Positions 26,003 through 35,356 of a DNA stretch of 64,000 nt are shown here, piece after piece. The stretch covers positions 248,001 through 312,000 of the forward strand of contig CAXXCR010000012.1 in assembly GCA_963668015.2 (NCBI GenBank). Reading direction: 5' to 3'. Source of the stretch: Ilyobacter_A sp963668015. GTDB taxonomy: Bacteria; Fusobacteriota; Fusobacteriia; Fusobacteriales; Fusobacteriaceae. How positions within the stretch are numbered: the first letter of the stretch is position 1; every line of letters starts with the position of its first letter. The translations under genes and the position numbers were made by a program. A model generated the notes under the pieces. That model searched no databases, was not told the DNA's origin, and saw only the letters and a program-made list of their open reading frames with translations.

Positions 26003-27718
26003 ATGCATTGGGAATATAGTGAGTTTGATGAGCAATTGGTAAAATCCAAGGCCGAGGAATATCAACTATCTGAAAATATAACAAAGCTTCTTTTGAACAG
26101 GGGCATAGACACGAAGGAAAAAGTGAAAGATTATACTGATCCGGATATATCTAGCCTGAGAGACCCTTTCAAATTTGAAAAAATAGAACAGGTCGTTTCA
26201 AAAATTATTGAAATTAAAAATAGCGGAGAAAAGCTTTTTATATACGGGGATTACGATGTCGACGGAATAACAGCAGCAGCTTTTTTGACAATTGTTTTTA
26301 GACAGATAGGCATTGATGCGGACTACTATATCCCAAACAGGATGGATGAAGGCTATGGACTGAACAGAGATGCAATAAAAAAGATACATGAAAAAAAGGG
26401 CAAGTTCATAATAACCGTTGATACAGGCGTTAACTCTAAATCAGAAGTGGAATATGCCAGGTCGCTGGGAATTGACATAGTAATAACAGACCACCACAAA
26501 ATGGTTAAGGATGAAAACGACGAGGGAATTATAATAATAAACCCAAAGTTCAGCAAAAACTATGAATTCAAATACCTGTCAGGTGCAGGTGTAGCCTTTA
26601 AACTGGCCCAAGCGGTATACATGAAACTCGGAGAGAGTTTGGAAGGCCTTTACCAGTATATGGACATCGTTATGATAGGGACGGTTGCAGATGTTGTACC
26701 TATGATAGATGAAAACAGGATACTTATAAAAAAGGGTCTGGAGGTAATAAGAAAGACCAAGATAAAGGGTTTGGTGTATCTCCTAAAATATCTGAGACTT
26801 GAGGGCAAGGAACTCACCACAACCGACGTCAGCTTTTTTATATCCCCCCTTCTAAATGCACTTGGAAGGATAGGGAATTCCAGTATAGGTGTGGAGTTTT
26901 TTCTACAGGAAGACGATTTCGTCATATACAACATAATAGAGGAAATGAAAAAGTCCAATAAAAAGAGAAGAAAACTGGAAAGAAAGATATTCAATGAAAT
27001 AGACAGCGAGTGGTCCGGCAGGGAAGGGGAGTTTAAATATCTGTTTTTAAAATCCGAATTCTGGCATCCTGGAATAATAGGGGTTGTATCCTCTAGACTT
27101 GCGTTTAAATATAATGTGCCAACTATGTTGGTAGCCATAAAAGACGGGATAGGAAAAGCTTCCTGCAGGAGCATAAACGGGGTAAATATATTTAATATAC
27201 TTACCAGTATGGAAGACAAATTTGTCCGTTTTGGAGGCCATGACCTAGCATCTGGGTTTATAGCCAAACGGGAAGACTTAGATGATATAGAGGAAAGAAT
27301 AGGAGAATATATAGAGCGTTTGGACAGCAGCGACGAGAAGAGGGTGCTAAAAATCGATTACGAACTCCCGATAGAGGAGATAGATGATGATTTTTTGGCA
27401 AAACTCAGGATGTTGTCGCCGTACGGTCTTGAAAACCAGCAGCCTCTGTTTTTTGAAAAAGATCTTCTTTTTGAAAAAACCAGGAAGTTTGGAGTAGAGG
27501 ACAGACACTTTAAAACTTTTATAAGAAAGAATGGCAAGACTTACTCTGCTGTGGCTTTTAACCTGGCACATAAAATAGATAACAATATAGCATCAATTCA
27601 AAAATTCGATATAGTATATTATCCTGAAAAGATTAGCTACAATGGAGAGGAGATACTCCAGATAAAGATAAAAGATCTTCGCTCAAAGGATGAATTTTTT
27701 GAACTGTTTACAAAATAA
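26003..27718 (+). CDS. recJ: Single-stranded-DNA-specific exonuclease RecJ
   Basis: RecJ is a 5'-3' exonuclease on single-stranded DNA, used in recombination and repair. It has the DHH-phosphoesterase metal motifs in order: YGDYDVDGITAAAFL, DTGV, ITDHHKM and GTVADVVPM. The DHHA1 part has GRIGN and FGGHDLASGF. The 571-aa length is standard. I take ATG 26003 with AGAGGTG as the start; the in-frame GTG at 25997 overlaps the site. It lies 10 bp after rbfA, probably in the same transcript. Confidence 0.95.
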   Translation: MHWEYSEFDEQLVKSKAEEYQLSENITKLLLNRGIDTKEKVKDYTDPDISSLRDPFKFEKIEQVVSKIIEIKNSGEKLFIYGDYDVDGITAAAFLTIVFRQIGIDADYYIPNRMDEGYGLNRDAIKKIHEKKGKFIITVDTGVNSKSEVEYARSLGIDIVITDHHKMVKDENDEGIIIINPKFSKNYEFKYLSGAGVAFKLAQAVYMKLGESLEGLYQYMDIVMIGTVADVVPMIDENRILIKKGLEVIRKTKIKGLVYLLKYLRLEGKELTTTDVSFFISPLLNALGRIGNSSIGVEFFLQEDDFVIYNIIEEMKKSNKKRRKLERKIFNEIDSEWSGREGEFKYLFLKSEFWHPGIIGVVSSRLAFKYNVPTMLVAIKDGIGKASCRSINGVNIFNILTSMEDKFVRFGGHDLASGFIAKREDLDDIEERIGEYIERLDSSDEKRVLKIDYELPIEEIDDDFLAKLRMLSPYGLENQQPLFFEKDLLFEKTRKFGVEDRHFKTFIRKNGKTYSAVAFNLAHKIDNNIASIQKFDIVYYPEKISYNGEEILQIKIKDLRSKDEFFELFTK

Positions 27719-27755
27719 TAATAAAAAATATATAAAAATAACCAAGGAGGAACAG

Positions 27756-29045
27756 ATGACTTACGAATTAAAGAAACTTGAAAATTCAGCTGTAGAAATT
27801 GTACTAAAAGTTGAAGGTGAAGAAGTAAAAAACATTAAAGACGGAGTAATAAAAAATATCCAAGCGAAAGCTGAGGTACCTGGATTCAGAAAAGGGAAAG
27901 CTCCAGTTTCCGCTATAGAAGGTCAATTCAAAGATGTATTACAAGAGGAAGTAACTGACAAACTTCTACAAACTCACTACGAGCAAATAATCAAAGATGA
28001 AAACATCAAACCAGTTGACTTCGTTAAACCAGTAGAAGTTACATTAGACGGAGATAAATTCGAGGGGACTTTCAACGTAGAAATATACCCAGAAGTTAAA
28101 TTAGGAGAATACAAAGGTTTAGAAGTAGAAAAAGAAAACTTTGAAATGTCAGACGATCTTTTAGAGCAAGAGATAAACACAATGCTAGAAGGTCAATCAA
28201 AATTAAAAGAAGCTGAAGAAGGGTACAAAGCTCAAGACGGAGACACTCTAGACATCAACTTCGAAGGTTTTGTTGACGGAGAAGCTTTCGACGGTGGAAA
28301 AGCTGAAGGTCACGAATTAAAATTAGGATCTAAAACATTCATCGATACATTCGAAGAGCAGTTAGTTGGATACGAAGCTGGGCAAGAAGGAGAAGTAAAC
28401 GTAACTTTCCCTGAAGCTTACCATGCTGAAAACTTAGCTGGAAAACCTGCTATGTTCAAAGTAAAAGTAAACGCTATAAAAGTTGTTGAAAAGCCTGAAT
28501 TAAACGACGACTTCGCTAAAGACAACGGATTCGACTCATTAGAAGATTTAAAAGCAAAAAAATCTGAAGAGATCAAAGCAAGAGAAGAAGCAAGAGTAGA
28601 GAACGCTTACAAAAATTCACTACTTGAGCAAGTTTCAGCTAACGCTGAGGTTGCTGTACCACAATCTATGATCCAAAGAGAAGTTAAAGCTAGAATAGCT
28701 GAAATGGAGCAACAATTAAAAATGCAAGGTGCAAGCCTAGACATGTACCTTAAAATGACTGGTATGACTCCAGAACTTATGGAAGTTCAAATCTCTCCAA
28801 TGGCTGCGGCTAAAGTAAAAATGGATATAATACTAGGAGAAATAGCTAAAGCTGAAAACGTTGAAATTTCAGACGAAGAATTAGAAGTTAAAATAGCAGA
28901 TGTTGCTAAAATGTACAACATGGAAGCAGACAAATTAAAAGAAGAACTTACAAAAGCAGGAAACTTAGACAACTTCATGGAAAATATGAGAGTTGAATCT
29001 ATGATGCAAAAAACAGTTGACCTAATCGTGGCTTCTGCAAAGTAA
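27756..29045 (+). CDS. tig: Trigger factor
   Basis: Trigger factor is a ribosome-associated chaperone with peptidyl-prolyl isomerase activity. The 429-aa product contains the ribosome-binding signature VPGFRKGKAP (about 38-47). A PPIase domain follows (about 165-245, with DTLDINFEGFVDGEAFDGG), then a helical C-terminal chaperone region. The start is ATG 27756 after AAGGAGG; an upstream in-frame ATG at 27690 lies inside recJ and is not needed. Codon bias is stronger than in recJ, as expected for an abundant protein. It precedes clpP-clpX-lon, a common gene order. Confidence 0.96.
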   Translation: MTYELKKLENSAVEIVLKVEGEEVKNIKDGVIKNIQAKAEVPGFRKGKAPVSAIEGQFKDVLQEEVTDKLLQTHYEQIIKDENIKPVDFVKPVEVTLDGDKFEGTFNVEIYPEVKLGEYKGLEVEKENFEMSDDLLEQEINTMLEGQSKLKEAEEGYKAQDGDTLDINFEGFVDGEAFDGGKAEGHELKLGSKTFIDTFEEQLVGYEAGQEGEVNVTFPEAYHAENLAGKPAMFKVKVNAIKVVEKPELNDDFAKDNGFDSLEDLKAKKSEEIKAREEARVENAYKNSLLEQVSANAEVAVPQSMIQREVKARIAEMEQQLKMQGASLDMYLKMTGMTPELMEVQISPMAAAKVKMDIILGEIAKAENVEISDEELEVKIADVAKMYNMEADKLKEELTKAGNLDNFMENMRVESMMQKTVDLIVASAK

Positions 29046-29068
29046 TTCAAATTCAAATACTTGTAGTC

Positions 29069-29092
29069 TAGGGGCAGATATCTCTGTCCCTA
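29069..29092 (+). other. Stem-loop between tig and clpP
   Basis: TAGGGGCAGA/TCTGTCCCTA (29069-29078 with 29083-29092, one G-U), loop TATC. No T-run follows, so it is a stabilising hairpin or a factor-dependent end rather than a typical terminator. Confidence 0.4.
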
Positions 29093-29125
29093 CTGCTACT
29101 TATATTTGCTATTTACTACTTAGTG

Positions 29126-29154
29126 TTGAATAATTGTAATGTCAACATTAAATA
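29126..29154 (+). promoter_or_regulatory. Candidate clpP promoter with inverted repeat
   Basis: TTGAAT (29126-29131), 17-bp spacer, weak -10 TAAATA (29149-29154). The inverted repeat TGTTGA...TCAACA overlaps the -35 and spacer and could be an operator. I do not recognise it as a CtsR or HrcA site. Confidence 0.35.
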
Positions 29155-29179
29155 CTAAATAAATTTTTGGAGGGGGACT

Positions 29180-29773
29180 ATGTTTAATCCGACAGTAATA
29201 GAGAACACCGGTAGAGGTGAAAGAGCATATGACATATATTCAAGACTTTTAAAAGACAGAATCATTTTTTTGGGGACTGAGATAGATGATAATGTGGCAA
29301 ACTCAATAGTTGCCCAGCTGCTTTTCTTAGAAGCCGAGAACCCGGAAAAGGATATCATAATGTATATAAACAGCCCTGGAGGAGTTATAACAGCAGGGAT
29401 GGCCATATACGACACGATGAACTACATAAAGCCTCATGTATCTACAGTTTGCATAGGACAGGCTGCCAGCATGGCTTCGTTATTGCTTTCAGCAGGTGAA
29501 AAAGGCAAAAGATACGCCCTGGAAAACTCTAGGATAATGATACACCAGCCGCTTGGAGGAGCAAGAGGGCAGGCAACTGATATAGAGATACAAGCCAAGG
29601 AAATACTTAGAATGAAGGAACTGACAACACAAATACTGGCTAAAAATACAGGTCAATCGAAAGAAAAGATAATGGACGATACAGAGAGGGATAATTTTAT
29701 GACTTCTGTAGAAGCGGAAGCTTACGGTATTATAGACAAGGTTTTTTATAGTTCGAGAGGTGAGAATAAATAA
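29180..29773 (+). CDS. clpP: ATP-dependent Clp protease proteolytic subunit
   Basis: ClpP is the serine protease chamber that works with ClpX. Length is 197 aa. The active-site serine is in GQAASMASLLLSAG (about 97) and the histidine in IMIHQPLGG (about 122). The N-terminal processing region and the GVITAGMAIYDTM motif are present. GGAGGGGG precedes the ATG. Its stop codon overlaps the clpX start by one base (TAATG), so the two are translationally coupled. Confidence 0.97.
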   Translation: MFNPTVIENTGRGERAYDIYSRLLKDRIIFLGTEIDDNVANSIVAQLLFLEAENPEKDIIMYINSPGGVITAGMAIYDTMNYIKPHVSTVCIGQAASMASLLLSAGEKGKRYALENSRIMIHQPLGGARGQATDIEIQAKEILRMKELTTQILAKNTGQSKEKIMDDTERDNFMTSVEAEAYGIIDKVFYSSRGENK

Positions 29774-30993
29774 TGAAAAATTATGAAGCGCACTGCTCGT
29801 TTTGCGGTAAGAAGGAATCTGAAGTAAACAAGCTTATATCAGGACCTGAAGCATTTATATGTGACGAGTGTGTAGAGGCTTGTGCTGAAATGCTAGACAT
29901 TGCACCAGAAGCAGAGGAAGTATTTGGAGAGATAAACCTATTAAAACCTTTAGAAATAAAGGAAAAACTGGACGACTATGTAATAGGACAAACAGAAGCT
30001 AAAAAAGTTTTGGCTGTATCTGTTTACAATCACTACAAAAGAATCCAGCACAACATTGAGAGATCAGGGGATGTGGAGCTGCAAAAATCAAACGTTTTAC
30101 TTATAGGGCCTACAGGAAGCGGAAAGACACTTCTGGCAGAGACTCTTGCAAAGGTTTTAAACGTTCCATTCGCAATAGCGGACGCAACAACCCTTACAGA
30201 AGCAGGATACGTGGGGGATGACGTTGAAAACGTACTTGTGAGGCTGCTGCAGGCTGCTAATATGGACGTTGACGCAGCAGAAAGAGGTATAATTTATATA
30301 GACGAGATAGACAAAATCTCCAGAAAATCTGAAAATGTCTCTATAACAAGAGATGTTTCCGGAGAAGGAGTGCAGCAGGCACTACTTAAAATAATCGAGG
30401 GTACAGTTTCCAGTGTACCGCCTCAAGGCGGGAGAAAACACCCGCATCAACCTATGATAGAGATAAACACAAAAAATATTCTCTTTATAGTTGGAGGAGC
30501 ATTCGAAGGTCTGCAGAAGATAATAAAAGATAGGACAAACAAAAAGGTTCTTGGATTTGGTGCAGAGGTAAGCAGCCAAGCCAGTGAAACAGAGGGAGAT
30601 ATCTTTAAGAGAGTACTTCCAGAAGACCTTGTTAGGACTGGATTGATACCAGAACTTATAGGTAGACTGCCTGTTATAACTACACTGGACAGCTTGGATG
30701 AAAAAGCACTTATAAACATCCTTACAGAACCTAAAAACTCACTTGTTAAACAGTACCAAAAGTTCTTTGAACTTGAAGGTGTGGAACTTGACATTGAAGA
30801 GAACGCTCTTCAAGAGATAGCCAAAATGGCGCTTATGAGAAAGATAGGAGCCAGAGGACTAAGGGCTATAATGGAGGGAGTAATGTTAGAGCTCATGTTT
30901 GAAATACCTTCAAATTCTGAAGTTAAGAAGATAATAATCACAGAAGAAGCTGTGCTTGATAATAAGAAAGCTGTAATTGTGAAGTCAGCTTAA
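29773..30993 (+). CDS. clpX: ATP-dependent Clp protease ATPase subunit ClpX
   Basis: ClpX is the AAA+ unfoldase that feeds substrates to ClpP. The 406-aa product has the N-terminal C4 zinc-binding domain (CSFCGKKE...CDEC), Walker A GPTGSGKT (about 112-119), Walker B IIYIDEIDKI and the ClpP-docking and RKH-loop regions (GGRKHPHQP). It is coupled to clpP and followed by lon after 27 bp. Confidence 0.97.
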   Translation: MKNYEAHCSFCGKKESEVNKLISGPEAFICDECVEACAEMLDIAPEAEEVFGEINLLKPLEIKEKLDDYVIGQTEAKKVLAVSVYNHYKRIQHNIERSGDVELQKSNVLLIGPTGSGKTLLAETLAKVLNVPFAIADATTLTEAGYVGDDVENVLVRLLQAANMDVDAAERGIIYIDEIDKISRKSENVSITRDVSGEGVQQALLKIIEGTVSSVPPQGGRKHPHQPMIEINTKNILFIVGGAFEGLQKIIKDRTNKKVLGFGAEVSSQASETEGDIFKRVLPEDLVRTGLIPELIGRLPVITTLDSLDEKALINILTEPKNSLVKQYQKFFELEGVELDIEENALQEIAKMALMRKIGARGLRAIMEGVMLELMFEIPSNSEVKKIIITEEAVLDNKKAVIVKSA

Positions 30994-31020
30994 TTTTAAA
31001 GCTAGGAAGGAAGTGGAATT

Positions 31021-33327
31021 ATGGGGAAAAAAGCATTTATACCAACTAGAGACTTGATTATATTTCCTGGAATAATCACACCTCTATTTATAGGCAGAGA
31101 AACGAGTATAAGTACACTTGAAAAAGCTATGATAGATGACAATAGAATGGTCCTCTGCATGCAAAAAGATTTTAACGAAGAGGAGCCTAAACTTCCGGAA
31201 GACGTATATAAAGTAGGAGTTATAGTTAATATACTTCAAACTGTTAAAATGCCAAACGGGACTATAAAAGTCTTGGTAGAGGCTAAAAACAGGATTAGCC
31301 TGACAAATGTCATAGAAGAAGAGGGTGCATACTACTCAGAGTTTGAGGACGTTGAGATAGAAAAACTTACAGAATCCCTTGACGAGGCACTTAGAAGAAA
31401 GGTAATGGATACATTTGAAAAGTATGCAAAACTAAGCACTAAAATACTGCCGGACCTGATTGCAAACTTGAGAGGGATAGATGATTTAGGAAAGGTTTTC
31501 GATATCATGTCGTCTAACCTGCCTATTCCAAACGAGACTAAACAGGAGATACTGGAAGTATTTGACCTTGAGCAAAGAGCATACAAACTAATAGACATAC
31601 TGACAAAAGAGATCGACATTGCCAACATAGAAAAGACTATAGACTCAAAGGTAAAAGACAAGCTGAATGCAGCGCAAAAGTCATACTACCTTAAAGAAAA
31701 GATAAATGCAATGAAAGAGGAGCTCGGGGACTCTGCGCCTGCTGACGATGATTTAGAAGAGCTTAAAAACAGTGTAAAATCTAAAAAGCTTCCAAAAGAA
31801 GTGAAGAAAAAACTGGAAAAAGAACTTAAAAGACTCTATAAAATGGGGCCTTTCTCAGCAGAGGCAACAGTTGTTAGATCGTACATAGAGACGGTTCTTG
31901 AGATCCCTTGGACAAAGATGACTAAGGATCTTTTGGACATCGAAAAGGCTGCAAAAAAACTGGATGCCGACCACTACGGTCTGAAAGACGTAAAAGAGAG
32001 AATACTTGAGTTCTTGGCAGTTAAAAAGTTAAATCCTGATATGAGGGGATCGATACTTTGTCTTGTAGGACCTCCCGGGGTAGGGAAAACATCCCTTGCC
32101 CGTTCCATAGCGGACTCAATGGGGAGAAGTTTTGTAAGGATATCCCTTGGCGGAGTAAGGGACGAAGCTGAGATAAGAGGGCATAGAAGAACTTATATAG
32201 GTTCTATGCCGGGTAGGATAATAAAGGGTATAAAACAGGCTAAGACCAAAAACCCTGTTATACTTTTGGACGAGCTTGACAAAATGGCAAGCGACTTTAA
32301 AGGGGATCCGGCTTCAGCTATGCTTGAAGTTCTAGACCCTGAACAAAACATGCACTTTGAAGACCACTACCTGGATATGCCGTTTGACCTGTCAAAGGTA
32401 TTCTTCGTGGCAACTGCAAACGACTTGTCGGGAGTACCGGGGCCGCTTAGAGATAGAATGGAGCTTATCAGAATAAACTCTTACACTGAGTTTGAAAAAC
32501 TGCACATAGCAAAAAGATACCTTCTGGACCAAGCTCAGATTGAAAACGGTTTGAAGAATTGCGAAGTTAAAATCTCCGACGAAGCCCTTATGAGAATGAT
32601 AAACGAATACACAAGGGAACCTGGCGTGAGAAACCTGAAAAGAGAAGTGAGCAAACTTTACAGAAGAATCGCCAGAGAAGTTGTTAAAAACAACAAGTGT
32701 TCTATGAGGATAAACGTGAAAAACCTTGAAAAATATATGGGTAAACCTAAGTTCAGACCTGACAAGCAGAGAGAAAAGAACCCTAAACTGGGTATAGTTA
32801 CGGGACTTGCTTGGACAGCTGTTGGAGGAACTGCCCTTGAAGTACAGGCAGTGTCTATGGAAGGTAAAGGGAAACTTTCACTTACGGGGAAACTTGGAGA
32901 GGTTATGAAAGAATCCGCACAGGTGGCGTACTCGTATGTAAGGTCTCAAAAAGACACATACAGCATAGAAGATAAATTCAACGAGAAATACGATATACAT
33001 CTGCACTTCCCTGAGGGAGCCGTTCCAAAAGACGGGCCTTCGGCGGGTATTACAATAACAACGGCACTAATATCGGTACTTGCAGGTAAAAATGTAAGAC
33101 AGGATATAGCTATGACAGGAGAGGTAACCATAACAGGTGAAGTTCTTCCTGTTGGAGGTATAAAGGAAAAGGTAATAGGAGCCCACAGGGTAGGTATAAG
33201 AGAAGTTATCCTGCCTGCTGATAATGAGACAGATGTGGACGAACTGCCTTCTGAAATTTCAAAAGATATGAAATTTCACTTTGTTAAGAATTATGAAGAG
33301 GTTGGAAAACTTGTATTTGCAAAATAA
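31021..33327 (+). CDS. lon: ATP-dependent protease Lon
   Basis: Lon degrades misfolded and regulatory proteins. The 768-aa protein has the N-terminal substrate-binding domain, the AAA+ module with GPPGVGKTSLA (about 350) and ILLDELDKM, and the protease domain with catalytic Ser in PKDGPSAG (about 673) and Lys in GGIKEKVIGA (about 716). It is the third gene of clpP-clpX-lon, so three quality-control genes share one locus. Confidence 0.97.
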   Translation: MGKKAFIPTRDLIIFPGIITPLFIGRETSISTLEKAMIDDNRMVLCMQKDFNEEEPKLPEDVYKVGVIVNILQTVKMPNGTIKVLVEAKNRISLTNVIEEEGAYYSEFEDVEIEKLTESLDEALRRKVMDTFEKYAKLSTKILPDLIANLRGIDDLGKVFDIMSSNLPIPNETKQEILEVFDLEQRAYKLIDILTKEIDIANIEKTIDSKVKDKLNAAQKSYYLKEKINAMKEELGDSAPADDDLEELKNSVKSKKLPKEVKKKLEKELKRLYKMGPFSAEATVVRSYIETVLEIPWTKMTKDLLDIEKAAKKLDADHYGLKDVKERILEFLAVKKLNPDMRGSILCLVGPPGVGKTSLARSIADSMGRSFVRISLGGVRDEAEIRGHRRTYIGSMPGRIIKGIKQAKTKNPVILLDELDKMASDFKGDPASAMLEVLDPEQNMHFEDHYLDMPFDLSKVFFVATANDLSGVPGPLRDRMELIRINSYTEFEKLHIAKRYLLDQAQIENGLKNCEVKISDEALMRMINEYTREPGVRNLKREVSKLYRRIAREVVKNNKCSMRINVKNLEKYMGKPKFRPDKQREKNPKLGIVTGLAWTAVGGTALEVQAVSMEGKGKLSLTGKLGEVMKESAQVAYSYVRSQKDTYSIEDKFNEKYDIHLHFPEGAVPKDGPSAGITITTALISVLAGKNVRQDIAMTGEVTITGEVLPVGGIKEKVIGAHRVGIREVILPADNETDVDELPSEISKDMKFHFVKNYEEVGKLVFAK

Positions 33328-33349
33328 GGAGGTGAAAGCCTCCTTTTCT
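33326..33349 (+). terminator. Hairpin after lon
   Basis: AAGGAGG/CCTCCTT (33326-33332 with 33339-33345) followed by TTC. A modest terminator that overlaps the stop codon. Confidence 0.5.
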
Positions 33350-33362
33350 AAAGGAGCTGATT

Positions 33363-33870
33363 ATGCATTTTAAAGAATTAGATGTACGTAAGCTGAGCAA
33401 CAATACTTTTGAGCTTGTAAACGGCGACTGGATGCTTATAAGCGCAAAAGACGGTGAAAAATCAAATACCCATGACCGCATCTTGGGGCGGACTTGGTGT
33501 GCTATGGCACAAAAATGTGGCATTTATCTTTGTAAGACCCGAGAGATATACAAAAGAGTTTTTGGACGCATCTGAGTACTTTACACTTAGCTTTTTCAAC
33601 GAGGACAAGAGGGAAGACCTGCAGTACATGGGGAAAACTTCCGGGAGAGACGAGGACAAGATAGCAAAATCATCGCTTACAAAAAAAGAGGAAGAAGATT
33701 TTGTATACTTTGATGAGGCTAAACTCGTGCTTAAATGCAGAAAACTTTACTCACAAAAACTTACGGAAGAGTGTTTGGTTGACAAAAGTTTGGTGGAGTT
33801 TTATGAAAATCACGACTACCACTTCCTTTATGTAGGAGAAATAGTAGAAGCAATGGAAAAAGAGGTATAA
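33363..33870 (+). pseudogene. Flavin reductase-like protein with a frameshift
   Basis: Two overlapping frames together make one flavin-reductase-like (FMN-binding split barrel) protein. The first gives MHFKELDVRKLSNNTFELVN..SNT and the second MTASWGGLGVLWHKNVAFIFVRP. In the expected product SNT is directly followed by MTASW. The frames meet at CCC (33469-33471), where a single C too many causes the break. Restoring it would give about 169 aa, a normal length. It has a good AAGGAG site and sits between lon and engB. Either the gene is inactivated or the base is a sequencing error. Confidence 0.7.
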
Positions 33871-33872
33871 AT

Positions 33873-34463
33873 ATGAATATAAATCAAGCGGATTACGTAA
33901 AATCTGCAGTGAAGTCAATTGACTATCCCGAGATCTTAGGGGATATAGAGTTTGCATTTGTAGGGAAATCAAACGTGGGGAAGTCCTCGCTTATAAACAG
34001 CCTTACAAACAGGAGAAAACTGGCTAAAACAAGTAAGACGCCTGGAAGAACCCAGCTTGTAAACTACTTTGTAATAAACAAGGGGTTCTACTTTGTAGAC
34101 CTTCCTGGATACGGGTTTGCCAAAGTCCCTAAAAAAATAAAGGACAACTGGGGCCACATAATCACGGAATATCTGTCGTCTGAAAGGACAAAGCTTGTAT
34201 TCGTACTTTTGGATATAAGAAGGGTGCCTTCCCAAGACGACATCGAGATGCTACAGTGGCTGGATCACTACAATGTCCCTTTCAAGATAATCTTTACAAA
34301 GGTGGACAAGCTCTCAAACAATGAGAAGTTCAGGCAGCTTAAGCAGATAAGGAAGAAACTGGTATTCGACAACAATGATGTGATGTTCTATTCTTCGCAC
34401 AACGGTACCGGAAAAGAGGAGCTTCTAACTTACGTAGAAGAGTGTCTGGCAGGAGAATATTAA
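33873..34463 (+). CDS. engB: Ribosome biogenesis GTPase EngB (YsxC)
   Basis: A 196-aa GTPase needed for 50S assembly. G motifs are in order: GKSNVGKSSLINSL, TPGRTQLVNYF, DLPGYGFAKVP and FTKVDKLS. The start ATG 33873 follows AAGAGGT, two bases after the preceding gene's stop. lon-engB adjacency is common in bacteria. A terminator follows. Confidence 0.96.
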   Translation: MNINQADYVKSAVKSIDYPEILGDIEFAFVGKSNVGKSSLINSLTNRRKLAKTSKTPGRTQLVNYFVINKGFYFVDLPGYGFAKVPKKIKDNWGHIITEYLSSERTKLVFVLLDIRRVPSQDDIEMLQWLDHYNVPFKIIFTKVDKLSNNEKFRQLKQIRKKLVFDNNDVMFYSSHNGTGKEELLTYVEECLAGEY

Positions 34464-34477
34464 TAGAGTTAAATAAA

Positions 34478-34507
34478 GGAATCGGCACAATTGTCGATTT
34501 CTTTTTA
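34478..34507 (+). terminator. Intrinsic terminator of engB
   Basis: GGAATCGGCA/TGTCGATTTC (34478-34487 with 34492-34501, G-U pairs included), then TTTTT. Confidence 0.8.
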
Positions 34508-34533
34508 TATATTTAATTCAAATTATTAAGACC

Positions 34534-34916
34534 TTACTTTCTTTTCCTTGATGAAAAGAAAGTAACAAAGAAAAATCAAGGCCTGTGAAAAATCAGCTAA
34601 AATATCTCGAAAATCCTAGAAAAAATCGAAACTCACTTCGTTCAAACAGTCGATTTATTTCTACGGATTCTCTTCGATCTTTCTTAACGCTGATGTTTTC
34701 AATGGCCGAAAGATTTAGAAATAATAGCTGTAGTAGTATTTGAACCTTAACCCATTTAAAAAATTCCGTTAAGAAATCAGCTTCTGAAATCCACTTTCAT
34801 TGAAATAAGGAGATTTATCGACTATATTTCAATAGAAAGTTAGTTTAGAAGTGATTTTAGGAATTTTTTAGGGTGTCGTTTCTTTGGTACTTTCTTTGGA
34901 CAAGCAAAGAAAGTAC
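34534..34916. repeat. Palindrome-bounded intergenic repeat element
   Basis: A 383-bp non-coding block bounded by two related perfect palindromes: TTACTTTCTTTT/AAAAGAAAGTAA (34534-34545 with 34554-34565) and GTACTTTCTTTG/CAAAGAAAGTAC (34887-34898 with 34905-34916). Inside is an imperfect long hairpin, TCGAAAATCCTAGAAAA...ATTTCTACGGATTCTCTTCGA (about 34597-34681), with the loop sequence ACTCACTTCGTTCAAACAG. It resembles repeats I have seen in unrelated bacteria but could not check. It separates engB from the accessory island. Confidence 0.6.
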
Positions 34917-34940
34917 GGTGACCACAGAGAAGATTTTTTG

Positions 34941-35120
34941 GAATTCAAAGATAATACAAATCTTTTGTTTATGCCTATGTTTACAAATATAGTAAATCCT
35001 TGTATAATTTATTGTAGAAAGATTAGAAAACATAACAGTGAATATACACCTATGGAAACAATCGGTGAGGATGTTTTCCACATTTGCGGTAAGGTTATCA
35101 GGGAGATAATGGAGTTATAA
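34941..35120 (+). pseudogene. Truncated unknown gene remnant
   Basis: About 60 codons of open frame (FLEFKDNTNLLFMPMF.., ending in HICGKVIREIMEL), followed by its own terminator. The frame runs back into the repeat at 34534-34916, which seems to have replaced the 5' part. No ribosome binding site is convincing, although an internal ATG exists at 34971. I do not recognise the family. Confidence 0.3.
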
Positions 35121-35127
35121 TTTTACT

Positions 35128-35156
35128 TGAAGTGGGAAACCTCGCTTCTTTTTTTG
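35128..35156 (+). terminator. Intrinsic terminator
   Basis: GAAGTGGG/CCTCGCTTC hairpin with a bulge (from 35129) and a run of seven or more T. It suggests the remnant upstream was once a transcribed gene. Confidence 0.65.
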
Positions 35157-35243
35157 ATAATAGTTGACTATTTTTATAAAGAGATTAGAATTAAATTTTA
35201 TCTATTCAAGGTGTAAAAAATTCGGTTGATGATTTATAATGCG

Positions 35244-35317
35244 AAACAACAGTTTCGTCTATACCTAAGAATCGGGAGTAGAGACGAAGATTTTATGCGT
35301 ATATAAACGAGTTATCT
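35244..35317 (+). other. Left boundary of the island, possible degenerate attC/att site
   Basis: GTTATCT at 35311-35317 fits the integron R' core (GTTRRRY-like). It is the exact reverse complement of AGATAAC at 36561-36567, as expected if 35312-36617 is one cassette. Upstream is an inner stem TTCGTCT/AGACGAA (about 35254-35287) and CGAAAC/GTTTCG, but the arms are asymmetric and R'' is unclear. It could instead be an attI-like or secondary site. Confidence 0.35.
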
Positions 35318-35356
35318 GTCATTAAGTATTAAAGAAAACATAAAAGAAAGGTTGCT

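Noticed and set aside
26650..27267. 205-codon minus-strand ORF inside recJ
   Set aside because: Antisense shadow of a well-conserved gene; composition typical of reversed codons.
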